In this document: one piece after another, positions 16,347 to 26,793 of the stretch
Position numbering within the stretch: the stretch's first letter is position 1
Layout of the letters: each line of letters starts with the position of its first letter
NCBI RefSeq assembly: GCF_900114355.1
Contig: NZ_FOSS01000003.1
Coordinates: 599,125-663,124 of the forward strand
Source: Lysobacter sp. cf310
Lineage (GTDB): Bacteria; Pseudomonadota; Gammaproteobacteria; Xanthomonadales; Xanthomonadaceae
Length of the DNA stretch: 64,000 nucleotides
Direction of reading: 5' to 3'
Made by a program: the position numbers and the translations under genes
Notes under the pieces: model-generated
What the model was told of the DNA's origin: nothing
The model's input: only the letters and a program-made list of their open reading frames with translations
Database searches by the model: none

Positions 16347-19181
16347 ATGGCAGTTCGCAACGCATCCGGCCTGCAGCGCAGCAGGCTGACGGCGGCGCTC
16401 ATCAGCGCCTTGGTCCTTTCGGTCGCCGGCACGGCGAGCGCACAGGACGCCAACACGCAACCCGCTTCGACCCCGGAAAAAGCCACCGACATCGACGGCG
16501 TCGTGGTCACCGGTTCTCGCATCAAGCGCACCGAGATCGAAGGTCCGTCGCCGGTCACGGTGATCACCTCCGCTCAGATCGAGCGCGAAGGCTTCAACAC
16601 CGTTTACGACGCGCTCAACACCCTGACCCAGGCTTCGGGTGCGACCCAGAACGAAGTCTTCCAGGGCGGCTTCACCCCGAACGCCAGCGTGATCAACCTG
16701 CGCGGCCTCGGCCCGGGTCGTACCCTGCTGCTGATCAACGGTCGTCGCGCCGCGGACTATCCGCTGCCCTACAACGGCCAGAGCAACTTCGCGAACTTCG
16801 GCAACATCCCGGCCGCCGCCGTGGACCGCATCGAAATCCTGGCCGGCGGCGCTTCGGCGATCTACGGTTCGGACGCGGTCGCGGGCGTAGTCAACGTCAT
16901 CCTCAAGACCAACTTCGAAGGCGACCAGCTCAAGGTCCGCGCCAGCACCACCAGCCAGGGCGGCCGCGATATCGGCGACATCCAGTGGATCGGTGGCAAG
17001 ACCGGCGACAACTGGAGCGTCACCTACGCCCTCGAGTACTTCAACAGCGAGCCGCTGTACGGCTATCAGCGCGACTTCATGGATTCGGCGCTGGACAACC
17101 CGCTGCCGCCCGCCTTCGTCGGCATCCAGCCGACTGGCACCATGCGCGTGCGTCGCCGCACCGGCTCCACCGCCGGTTCGTACTTCGCTCCGCCGGCTGG
17201 CGCCTGCGAACAGCTCGGTGACGAGTGGGTTCGCTGGAACTTCCGCTCCGCCTCCGCGGCGGGCGCGATCACCAACCTCGGCCAGGCCTGCGGCAGCTTC
17301 AAGGACGTCGGCTACCAGACCATCAGCAACGGCAACAGCGATCTGTCGGGCTACGCCTACGGCACCTACCAGTTCGACAACGGCATCGAAGGCTGGGCCA
17401 GCCTGCAGGCGTGGAAGTCCAAGGCCAAGTACGGCGCCGGCACCCAGTTCTGGGGCGGCCGCACCGTCGGCGCACTGTGGTTCGACCAAGGCTTCAACCA
17501 GCTGGTCGACGCGCAGCGCGTGTTCACCCCGCAGGAAGCCGGCGGCATCAAGAACCTGCTGGCCGAGAACGACGAGCGCTCGTACGACTTCGCGTTCGGC
17601 TTCCGCGGCACCTTCGGCGAGAAGTGGGACTGGGATCTGACCCTGTCGCGCGCCGAGTACAACATCAAGGTCGACCGTCCGCGTCTGCTCTCCACCGCGG
17701 TCAACGATTGGTTCCTGGGTCCGCAGCTGGGCACGCGCGTCGTCGGCGGCGTGACCTACCCGGTCTACAACCTCAACCAGTCGCGCTACTACCGTGCGTT
17801 GACCCCGGAACAGTTCGCGGCCCTCAACACCACGGTCCGCACCGACGCCGAGTCCTACGTCAACCAGGGCAACTTCGTGGTGTCGGGCGACCTGTTCAAC
17901 CTGCCGGCCGGCCCGCTGGGCTTCGCCGCGGTGTTGGAAGCGTCGCAGCAGGAGTACAAGCTCACCGCCGATCCGCGCATCCTGCCCGATTACACCGGCG
18001 CCGACCGTCCGTACAACCTGACGGGTACTGGCGGCGGCGGCGAGCGTAGCCGCTACGCCCTGGGCGTCGAGTTCTCGGTGCCGATCTTCGACTCGTTGAA
18101 GGCCAGCTTCGCCGGTCGTTTCGACAAGTACGACGACGTCACCTCGGTGGACGACGCCAAGACCTGGAACGCCGGCCTCGAATGGCGTCCGCTGGACAAC
18201 CTGATGTTCCGCGGTTCGTACTCGACCAGCTTCCGCGCCCCCGACATGCACTACGTGTTCGCCGAGCGCAGCGGTTCGTTCAGCGCCATCTTCGATACCC
18301 GTCGCTGCTTGCAGGATGGCGGCAGCGCCTCCAGCGGCTGCACCGGCACGCCCTACAACTACACCGCGTTCGGCGTCCGTCAGGGTACCCGCGACCTCGA
18401 AGAGGAAACCGGCAAGTCCTGGACCGCCGGTCTGGTGTGGGACATCTTCGAAGGCATGTCGTTCACGGCCGACTACTACAACATCGAGATCGAAGACGGC
18501 GTCTCCGACATCACCTCGGCCTACATCCTCGACGGCGAAGCCGGCTGCGCCACGGGTCTGACCCGTAACCGCACGCCGTTCACCCTGGGCGCTCCGGGCT
18601 CCGCGTTCTGTAACGACATGCTCTCGCGCGTGTCGCGTCTGAGCGCGCCGGGCACCCCGAACGACGGCCAGATCACGGAAATCCGCCGTGGCCCGATCAA
18701 TCGCGCGGTTCAGAGCGTGACCGGCATCGACGCCACCCTGGATTACCGTTTCGACACCGACCGTCTGGGCGACTACCGCTTCCAGCTGGCCTACTCGCAC
18801 ACGCTGGAGCAGAAGACCGCCCAGTTCAAGGGCGACCCGGTGCTGGATTACCGCGACGACCTGACCAACTTCGACTTCCGCAGCCGCATCCGTGCGACCG
18901 CGACCTGGGAGCGCGACGATTGGCAGGCGGCGGTGTTCATGCTGCGCTACGGCAGCCTGCCGAACTGGCAGGAAACCGGCCGTATCGCGCCTTACTTCAT
19001 CTGGAACACCAGCGTGGGTAAGAACATCACCGAGAACGCCAAGCTGGTCCTGTACGTGAACAACGTCTTCGACAAGACCCATCCGCGCGACGACGGCTTC
19101 AACAGCTATCCTTACTTCTGGCGTGCGTACAGCCCGATCGGCCGCGAAGTGGCCTTCGAGTTCCAGTACAGCTTCAAGTAA
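16347..19181 (+). CDS. TonB-dependent outer-membrane receptor, second of a tandem pair
   Basis: This is a paralogue of the preceding receptor with exactly the same length, 944 residues. The signal peptide ends about residue 33 (AGTASAQDAN). A TonB-box-like region (DIDGVVVTGSRIKR) leads to the plug with LRGLGPGRTLLLINGRR and GGASAIYGSDAVAGVVN. Shared barrel blocks include LSGYAYGTYQFDNGIEGW and SGDLFNLPAGPLGFA. The C-terminus is AFEFQYSFK, so the last residue is Lys after Phe. GGGGGA at 16335-16340 is the ribosome site. The ligand is unknown. Differences cluster in the presumed extracellular loops, which suggests the two copies bind different ligands. Confidence 0.92.
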   Translation: MAVRNASGLQRSRLTAALISALVLSVAGTASAQDANTQPASTPEKATDIDGVVVTGSRIKRTEIEGPSPVTVITSAQIEREGFNTVYDALNTLTQASGATQNEVFQGGFTPNASVINLRGLGPGRTLLLINGRRAADYPLPYNGQSNFANFGNIPAAAVDRIEILAGGASAIYGSDAVAGVVNVILKTNFEGDQLKVRASTTSQGGRDIGDIQWIGGKTGDNWSVTYALEYFNSEPLYGYQRDFMDSALDNPLPPAFVGIQPTGTMRVRRRTGSTAGSYFAPPAGACEQLGDEWVRWNFRSASAAGAITNLGQACGSFKDVGYQTISNGNSDLSGYAYGTYQFDNGIEGWASLQAWKSKAKYGAGTQFWGGRTVGALWFDQGFNQLVDAQRVFTPQEAGGIKNLLAENDERSYDFAFGFRGTFGEKWDWDLTLSRAEYNIKVDRPRLLSTAVNDWFLGPQLGTRVVGGVTYPVYNLNQSRYYRALTPEQFAALNTTVRTDAESYVNQGNFVVSGDLFNLPAGPLGFAAVLEASQQEYKLTADPRILPDYTGADRPYNLTGTGGGGERSRYALGVEFSVPIFDSLKASFAGRFDKYDDVTSVDDAKTWNAGLEWRPLDNLMFRGSYSTSFRAPDMHYVFAERSGSFSAIFDTRRCLQDGGSASSGCTGTPYNYTAFGVRQGTRDLEEETGKSWTAGLVWDIFEGMSFTADYYNIEIEDGVSDITSAYILDGEAGCATGLTRNRTPFTLGAPGSAFCNDMLSRVSRLSAPGTPNDGQITEIRRGPINRAVQSVTGIDATLDYRFDTDRLGDYRFQLAYSHTLEQKTAQFKGDPVLDYRDDLTNFDFRSRIRATATWERDDWQAAVFMLRYGSLPNWQETGRIAPYFIWNTSVGKNITENAKLVLYVNNVFDKTHPRDDGFNSYPYFWRAYSPIGREVAFEFQYSFK

Positions 19182-19200
19182 GCGACTGCTGCATTGTCCC

Positions 19201-19232
19201 CAGAAGCCCGGCGCAAGCCGGGCTTCTTTTTT
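19201..19232 (+). terminator. Rho-independent terminator after the second TonB receptor
   Basis: The stem AGAAGCCCGGC-GCAA-GCCGGGCTTCT is followed by TTTTT. It starts 20 bp after the receptor stop and shares its core with the terminator of the first copy. Confidence 0.92.
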
Positions 19233-19346
19233 GTCCGGTCGCGGCCTTTGGGGGCCCGCTTCCATACGCCGACGGATGCGGTATAAAGAAGGTCAGCCGC
19301 GGGGCTGCCGCGCGGCCAGAACCATGCCTATCCCTGGGAGGGGAAC

Positions 19347-19781
19347 ATGCGTACCAAACTGCTTGCATTGCTCCTGCTGGCGCTGCCGATGGCGGCGTTC
19401 GCGCAGAACACGCCGGTCGGACACTGGGTCACGATCGACGACAAGACCCAGAAGCCCAAGTCGGTGGTCGAAATCTACGAAGCGAAGGACGGCAGCCTCG
19501 CCGGCCGCGTCACCAAGGTGCTGCAGTCCGACCGCGGCCCCAACCCGGTCTGCGACAAGTGCTCGGGCGACCGCAAGAACAAGCCGGTCGAAGGCATGGT
19601 CATCCTGTGGAGCGTGCGCAAGCATGGCGACACCTGGGAAGACGGCAAGATCCTCGATCCGGCCAGCGGCAAGATCTATTCGGTCAAGGTCACGCCGGTC
19701 GACGGCGGCAAGAAGCTGGACGTGCGCGGCTTCATGGGCTTCTCGCTGCTGGGCCGTACCCAGACCTGGGTCCGTCAGTAA
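19347..19781 (+). CDS. DUF2147 secreted protein
   Basis: A 144-residue periplasmic protein with a clear signal peptide (LLALLLLALPMAAFAQ, cleaved about residue 20). The mature part matches DUF2147: GHWVTIDDKTQKPKSVVEIY, then GKILDPASGKIYSVKVTP, and the C-terminal LRG-like VRGFMGFSLLGRTQTWVR. A Cys pair, CDKCSGDRK, near residue 70 is conserved in the family as far as I recall. The function is unknown. A GGGAGGGG ribosome site precedes the ATG. It is a single-gene unit between two terminators. Confidence 0.88.
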   Translation: MRTKLLALLLLALPMAAFAQNTPVGHWVTIDDKTQKPKSVVEIYEAKDGSLAGRVTKVLQSDRGPNPVCDKCSGDRKNKPVEGMVILWSVRKHGDTWEDGKILDPASGKIYSVKVTPVDGGKKLDVRGFMGFSLLGRTQTWVRQ

Positions 19782-19805
19782 GCGTCAACCCCGTCATTGC
19801 GGTAT

Positions 19806-19836
19806 CGACGACCCGGCCTAGGCCGGGTCGTTTCGT
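19806..19836 (+). terminator. Rho-independent terminator after the DUF2147 gene
   Basis: The stem ACGACCCGGCC-TA-GGCCGGGTCGT is followed by TTCGTTT. It lies 25 bp after the stop of the DUF2147 gene and isolates metG from it. Confidence 0.85.
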
Positions 19837-19955
19837 TTGGGGCGCCGGAGGACGATCGCGAAGGGGCCGGGACCACCGCGCCTGCGGAGGCGGGCCGCAC
19901 GGGACCTGCAGCGGCCGCGTGCCATAATTCCCGACCTCCCACCGCAACGCCGCCC

Positions 19956-22034
19956 ATGTCCCGCGAGTTCGTCGTTACCTGCGCCCTGCCCTACGCCAAC
20001 GGGCACCTGCACCTAGGCCACCTGGTCGGTTACACCCAGGCCGATATCTGGTGCCGCGCGCAACGCATGTCGGGCCATCGGGCCTGGTACGTGTGCGCGG
20101 ACGATACCCACGGCACGCCGATCATGCTCGCGGCCGAGAAGGCCGGGGTTACCCCGGAATCCTTCATCGCCGGCATCCAGGCCAGCCACGAGCGCGACTT
20201 CGCCGATTTCGGGGTCGCCTTCGACCACTACGATTCGACCAACTCGGCGCGCAACCGCGCGCTGACCGAGGCCTTCTACGCCAAGCTCGACAACAACGGC
20301 CACATCTCGCGGCGCTCGGTCGCGCAGCTGTACGATACGGTCAAGGGCATGTTTCTGCCCGACCGCTACGTCAAGGGCATCTGCCCGAACTGCGGTACGC
20401 CCGACCAATACGGCGACAACTGCGAGAACTGCGGCGCCACCTACGCGCCGACCGAACTCAAGGAACCGCGCTCGGTGGTCAGCGGCGCGACGCCGGAGCT
20501 GCGCGAGTCGGAGCATTTCTTTTTCGAGGTCGGCGGTTTCGAGGCGTTCCTGCGCGAGTGGCTCAGCGGCGACGTCGCGATCCCGGGCGTCAAGGCCAAG
20601 CTGCTGGAATGGCTGGACGCCGACGGCGGCCTGCGCGCCTGGGACATCTCGCGCGACGCGCCCTACTTCGGCTTCGAGATTCCCGGCCATCCGGGTAAGT
20701 ACTTGTACGTGTGGCTGGACGCGCCGATCGGCTACCTCAGCAGCTTCGAGGCGCTGTGCGAGCGCGAAGGCTTGGATTTCTTCTCCTACCTCACCCGCGA
20801 CAGCCAGGCCGAGCTGCACCATTTCATCGGCAAGGACATCGTGACCTTCCACGGCCTGTTCTGGCCGGCGGTGCTGCACGGCTCGGGGTTCCGCGCGCCG
20901 ACCCGTCTGCACGTCAACGGCTATCTGATGGTCAACGGCGAGAAGATGTCGAAGTCGCGCGGCACCTTCATCCAGGCCCGCACCTATCTGGACGTCGGCC
21001 TGGACCCGGAAGCACTGCGCTACTACTTCGCGACCAAGACCGGCGGCGGCGTCGAGGATGTCGACCTCAACCTGGCCGATTTCGTCGCACGCGTGAACTC
21101 GGACCTGGTCGGCAAGTTCGTCAACCTGGCCAGCCGCTGCGCCGGTTTCATCGAGAAGCGCTTCGACGGCCGACTCGCCGACACCCTGCCCGAGCACGCG
21201 ACCTATGCGCGCTTCGTCGAACAACTGCAGCCGATCGCACAGGCGTACGCACGCAACGAGGCCGCGACCGCGCTGCGCCTGACCATGGCCCTGGCCGACG
21301 AGGCCAACAAGTACATCGACGAGCACAAACCCTGGGTGCTGGCCAAGCAGGAAGGCGCCGACGCCGAGCTGCAGGCCGTGTGCACGCAGGGGCTCAACCT
21401 GTTCCGCGTGCTCGCCGCCGCGCTGAAGCCGGTGCTGCCGCGGGTGTCGGCGCAGGCCGAAGCCTTCCTGGGCGCGCCGGTCGCGTTGTGGAGCGATCTG
21501 CACGCGCCGCTGCTGGCGCACCGCATCGAGGCCTACACGCCCCTGTTCACCCGTATCGACCCCAAGCATATCGAGACCATGATCGAAGCCTCCAAGGAAA
21601 CGCTGAAGACCGCCGAGACCGAAGCCGTCGCCGCGCCCGCCGTGAAGACGGCCGTGACCGCAGCTGCCGCCGCCCCGGCCGCAACGCCGGCCAATGCCGC
21701 CGCGATCATCGGCATCGACGACTTCGCCAAGCTCGACCTGCGTGTGGGCAAGGTGCTGGTCTGCGAGTTCGTCGAGGGTTCCGACAAGTTGCTGCGCTTC
21801 GAACTCGACGCCGGCGACCTCGGCACGCGCCAGATCTTCTCCGGTATCCGCGGCTCCTACGCCGAGCCGGAAAAGCTGGTCGGCCGCAACGTGGTGTTCA
21901 TCGCCAACCTGGCGCCGCGCAAGATGCGCTTCGGCCTCAGCGAAGGCATGATCCTGTCGGCCGGTTTCGACGGCGGCGGCCTGCACCTGCTCGACGCCGA
22001 CGGCGGCGCGCAGCCGGGCATGCCGGTGCGGTGA
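19956..22034 (+). CDS. metG: Methionyl-tRNA synthetase
   Basis: MetG charges tRNA-Met in the cytoplasm. The 692-residue product starts MSREFVVTCALPYANGHLHLGH, which contains the HIGH-type signature. A zinc knuckle with CPNCG and CENCG lies near residue 145-162, and KMSKS is at about 330. A C-terminal tRNA-binding (Arc1p/EMAP-like) domain occupies about residues 580-692 (IDDFAKLDLRVGKVL), joined by an Ala/Pro-rich linker. I chose the ATG at 19956 because it gives the family N-terminus; the frame is open upstream but that part is unrelated sequence. Confidence 0.97.
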   Translation: MSREFVVTCALPYANGHLHLGHLVGYTQADIWCRAQRMSGHRAWYVCADDTHGTPIMLAAEKAGVTPESFIAGIQASHERDFADFGVAFDHYDSTNSARNRALTEAFYAKLDNNGHISRRSVAQLYDTVKGMFLPDRYVKGICPNCGTPDQYGDNCENCGATYAPTELKEPRSVVSGATPELRESEHFFFEVGGFEAFLREWLSGDVAIPGVKAKLLEWLDADGGLRAWDISRDAPYFGFEIPGHPGKYLYVWLDAPIGYLSSFEALCEREGLDFFSYLTRDSQAELHHFIGKDIVTFHGLFWPAVLHGSGFRAPTRLHVNGYLMVNGEKMSKSRGTFIQARTYLDVGLDPEALRYYFATKTGGGVEDVDLNLADFVARVNSDLVGKFVNLASRCAGFIEKRFDGRLADTLPEHATYARFVEQLQPIAQAYARNEAATALRLTMALADEANKYIDEHKPWVLAKQEGADAELQAVCTQGLNLFRVLAAALKPVLPRVSAQAEAFLGAPVALWSDLHAPLLAHRIEAYTPLFTRIDPKHIETMIEASKETLKTAETEAVAAPAVKTAVTAAAAAPAATPANAAAIIGIDDFAKLDLRVGKVLVCEFVEGSDKLLRFELDAGDLGTRQIFSGIRGSYAEPEKLVGRNVVFIANLAPRKMRFGLSEGMILSAGFDGGGLHLLDADGGAQPGMPVR

Positions 22035-22115
22035 GGCGAGTAACGAGTGGAGAGCAATGAGGAGCGAGTAAAAGCGCTCTCTCGCTTCTCACCCCTCTCA
22101 GCTCACGTCTGCCCC

Positions 22116-22529
22116 ATGGATTTGACCGAACGCCTAGACCGCCTGCTGCCGCAGACCCAATGCGGCCAGTGCGGTTATGCGGGCTGCCGCCCCTATGCCG
22201 AAGCGATGGCGCGCGGCGAAGCGGGCATCGACCATTGCCCGCCCGGCGGCGACGCCGGCGCGCGCGCGCTGGCGCGGCTGCTGAATGTGCCCGCGCGCCC
22301 CTACGACCGTACCCGCGGCACGCACAAGCCGGCGCCGGTGGCGGTGATCGTCGAGGCCGACTGCATTGGCTGCACCAAGTGCATCCAGGCCTGCCCGGTC
22401 GACGCCATCATCGGCGCGGCCAAACACATGCACACCGTGATCGAGCCGCTGTGCACCGGCTGCGAGCTGTGCGTGCCGGCCTGTCCGGTGGATTGCATCG
22501 TGTTGGAGCCGGCGCGGCCGGCGGCCTAG
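22116..22529 (+). CDS. RnfB-like ferredoxin (RnfB without its membrane helix)
   Basis: A 137-residue iron-sulfur protein. Cys16, 19, 24 and 41 ([10 protein letters not shown]...HCPPGG) form the RnfB-type 4Fe-4S cluster. Cys83/86/89/93 and Cys113/116/119/123 form two ferredoxin clusters. True RnfB has an N-terminal membrane anchor, which this protein lacks. No rnfA, C, D, G or E gene is near, so it is probably a soluble electron carrier commonly annotated as RnfB. An in-frame ATG at 22047 would add 23 residues of repeat-like, non-conserved sequence, so I chose the later one. It follows metG by 81 bp. Confidence 0.85.
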   Translation: MDLTERLDRLLPQTQCGQCGYAGCRPYAEAMARGEAGIDHCPPGGDAGARALARLLNVPARPYDRTRGTHKPAPVAVIVEADCIGCTKCIQACPVDAIIGAAKHMHTVIEPLCTGCELCVPACPVDCIVLEPARPAA

Positions 22530-22551
22530 CGTTGGGCCCGCCGCAGGATGG

Positions 22552-22641
22552 GGTGAGCGCAAGCGAACCGCATCGTTCGCGAATCATCATTCGCATCGAT
22601 ATTGCGCCGACGCGGCGCGGTGCGGTTCGCTTGCGCTCACC
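22552..22641. repeat. 21-bp perfect inverted repeat pair (GGTGAGCGCAAGCGAACC type)
   Basis: The left arm at 22552-22572 and the right arm at 22621-22641 are perfect reverse complements over 21 bp, separated by 48 bp (starting GGTGAGCGCAAGCGAACCGC). The flanks GGATGG and CACCCTAC extend the pairing loosely. It stands between the convergent ferredoxin and TraB/GumN genes. It probably belongs to a dispersed palindrome family and may serve as a bidirectional terminator. Confidence 0.7.
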
Positions 22642-22665
22642 GCACCCTACGAATGCGCTTTGGCG

Positions 22666-23718
22666 TTAGCGCTTACCGGCCGCTTCCTTGACAGGAGCCG
22701 CCGCGCCCGTGGCCGGCGGCGACGCCACATCGGCGGTACCGGGCGCGCAGGCCGAGCACACGCGTTCGATCTTGTAGCCTTTGGCGCGCAGCTTCTCGAC
22801 CACGCCGTCCTCGCCCAGCAGGTGCAGCGCGCCGACCACCACCAGGGCGTCGTCCTTCTTGGACTCGTCCAGCATCTTCTGGATCTGCGGCACCCAGGCG
22901 TCGTTGCGCTCGACGTTGACGACGCGATACGTCTCCGGCGTCTTGTCCTTCATCTCGGTGCGGGTGAGTTCGTCGAGCTTGGCCAGGTCGCCGGCGCGCC
23001 AGGCGTCGTGCATGTCGGCGAGCATGCCCGGCATTTCGGTGGGGCGATCGAGGAAATCGCGCAGGCCTTCGATCTGCTCGGGCATCGGCGAGGAGTCCAT
23101 CACCTTCAACTGATCCTCCATCGATTCCAAGCCGCCGGTGGGCTTCTTGGCCGTGCTCGCCTGCTTCATCAGGTGCATATCCAAGCCGAGCTGGGGGCTG
23201 AAGCCCATCGCCTGCGATACGCCCAGCAACAGCGACAGGTTCACGAACCAGGGCTCGTAACCGTCGAGCGCTGCAACCGGGACGCCCTGCTTGCCCATCA
23301 GGCGCGTCAGTTTCTCGCGCAGATCGGCGGGCAATACCTGGCTCAGCGTGCGGCCGTCGGAATAGCCGGCGGCGACCATGAACTTGGCGCCCGCGCCCGG
23401 ATCGTTCATCTGCTCCGGCGGGATTTCGAACAGCAGCTTGTCGGCGGCCGCGAACGCGGCGTCGACGTCGGGCGACAACGGGTAGTCGTCGCTCTTGAGC
23501 AAGTGGAACGAGCCCAGCAGATAGACCGCGTTGTCGGCGTCGGACACCTTCCACAGCAAGGGCACCGGCGGCGCCTTGGTCGGCGCGGTGGCGGCCGGCG
23601 TCGCGGCCGGCGTCGCGGCTGCGGGCGCGGCGTCCTGCGCGGAGGCGATCGCCGAGCTCAGCGCGGCGAGGATCAGGGCGCAGGGCAGCAGGCGCTTGAA
23701 GTGCGGATTACGGAGCAT
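22666..23718 (-). CDS. TraB/GumN family secreted protein
   Basis: A 350-residue protein of the TraB/GumN (Tiki-like) family. The signal peptide ends about residue 28 (LSSAIASAQD) and an Ala/Pro-rich linker follows. The family hallmarks are PLLWKVSDADNAVYLLGSFHLLK near residue 50 and VVVGALHLLGEDGVVEKLR near 300, where the paired HxL motifs are the predicted metal-dependent active site. Eukaryotic Tiki proteins are metalloproteases; the role in bacteria is not settled. It lies downstream of the DUF1684 gene on the same strand with a 22-bp gap, so the two may be co-transcribed. Confidence 0.85.
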   Translation of the reverse strand: MLRNPHFKRLLPCALILAALSSAIASAQDAAPAAATPAATPAATAPTKAPPVPLLWKVSDADNAVYLLGSFHLLKSDDYPLSPDVDAAFAAADKLLFEIPPEQMNDPGAGAKFMVAAGYSDGRTLSQVLPADLREKLTRLMGKQGVPVAALDGYEPWFVNLSLLLGVSQAMGFSPQLGLDMHLMKQASTAKKPTGGLESMEDQLKVMDSSPMPEQIEGLRDFLDRPTEMPGMLADMHDAWRAGDLAKLDELTRTEMKDKTPETYRVVNVERNDAWVPQIQKMLDESKKDDALVVVGALHLLGEDGVVEKLRAKGYKIERVCSACAPGTADVASPPATGAAAPVKEAAGKR

Positions 23719-23740
23719 GGGCTATCGTCCTTGGAGTCGG

Positions 23741-24769
23741 TCAATGCGCGCCGGCATAGGCCTTTTCGCCGGCGGTGATCGCCAGGTCGAGACGGTTTTC
23801 CTGCGGCGGCAGCGGGCAGGTCGCGAACGCGGTGAACGCGCACGGCGGGTTGTAGCTCTTGTTGAAGTCCAGCATCACGCGGCCGCCGATGCCCGGCTTG
23901 GGCGCGTCGAGGAAGCGTCCGGCGCCGTAGCTGCCGTGGCCGTTGGTGCGGTCGGCGAACACCAGGAACAGCTCGTCGCCGCCCTCGTCCAGGGCTTCGA
24001 TGCGGTAGCTCTTGCCGTCGCGCTCGAACTCGACATAGCCCGGATTGGGCACCTGCTCGGTGGTGCCGACGATGTTGGCGATCGCGATGGTCTTGCCCGG
24101 CGGATGAGCGACGAACTTGCTGTCCACCACCCAACCGGCGTCGGCCTGCCAGTACGGAATGTCCTTGAAGCCGCTGCGCGTGGGCGCGTCGGAGTGCTTG
24201 ACGCGCAAGGCGTAGCGATCGCCGCGCTTGATCACGGTCAGGATGCCCTTGCCCTCGTCGAAGCCGAGCTTGCTGGGGCCGACCGGATCGGTGTCGATGC
24301 GCAGGGCGGTCGCGCCCTTGAGCGGCTGGTCGTCCAGGGTGAACGCGGTGCCGCGTTCGGGCACGAAGCGCACGCTGCCGTTCTTCTTCAGATCGATCAT
24401 GCCGAAGTGGCCGGGGCCCATCGCCAGGCGGATGCCGTTGTCGGGCTCGCTGCCGAAGTAATGCGGGCCCGGGTCTAACCAATGCAAGCCGACCAGGCTG
24501 GTCCAACCGTCGGGCTTGGTCAGGTTGGCTTTGCGCTCGTCGCGCCAGACCTGCTGCTCGCCGATGAAGGCGGCACTGGTGGGCTTGGAGGGCGCTTGCG
24601 CCTCGGCGGTGGCCTCGGTGCCGCTCGCGGCGGCGGCGCCGGCACCCGGCGCGTCGAGGTCGCTTTCGGAACGCTCGCCGCCACCGCACGCGGCCAGGGC
24701 GAGGCAGAACACGATCGGGGACAGCAGCATCGGGAGCAGCCGCAGTCGCGGCATGGTCGGCAGTCGCAT
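23741..24769 (-). CDS. DUF1684 lipoprotein
   Basis: A 342-residue protein with a lipobox near residue 28 (VFCLALAACGGG), so probably a periplasm-facing lipoprotein. The body is DUF1684: WTSLVGLHWLDPGPHYFGS, RFVPERGTAFTLDDQPLKG and the C-terminal DFNKSYNPPCAFTAFATCPLPPQENRL. The family function is unknown. The ATG at 24769 comes 2 bp after the mutL stop; a second ATG at 24754 is also possible. Longer in-frame starts would lie inside mutL and give no better signal peptide. Confidence 0.85.
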   Translation of the reverse strand: MRLPTMPRLRLLPMLLSPIVFCLALAACGGGERSESDLDAPGAGAAAASGTEATAEAQAPSKPTSAAFIGEQQVWRDERKANLTKPDGWTSLVGLHWLDPGPHYFGSEPDNGIRLAMGPGHFGMIDLKKNGSVRFVPERGTAFTLDDQPLKGATALRIDTDPVGPSKLGFDEGKGILTVIKRGDRYALRVKHSDAPTRSGFKDIPYWQADAGWVVDSKFVAHPPGKTIAIANIVGTTEQVPNPGYVEFERDGKSYRIEALDEGGDELFLVFADRTNGHGSYGAGRFLDAPKPGIGGRVMLDFNKSYNPPCAFTAFATCPLPPQENRLDLAITAGEKAYAGAH

Positions 24770-24771
24770 TC

Positions 24772-26622
<1,851 letters not shown>

Positions 26623-26793
26623 TGAGCGACCGGGCGCCGCGGCGGCGCCGTGAGAATACGGCTTCGATGATAGCCGCTCGCCTGGGGCTTCCGCGATCCG
26701 TTTACCGCTTTCGCGACGCAAGCCCGTTCCAGACGCGGGACGACGCAGGCCATGCGGGATCGGAACCGTCGGCGCGAACACCGCCGACGTAAC

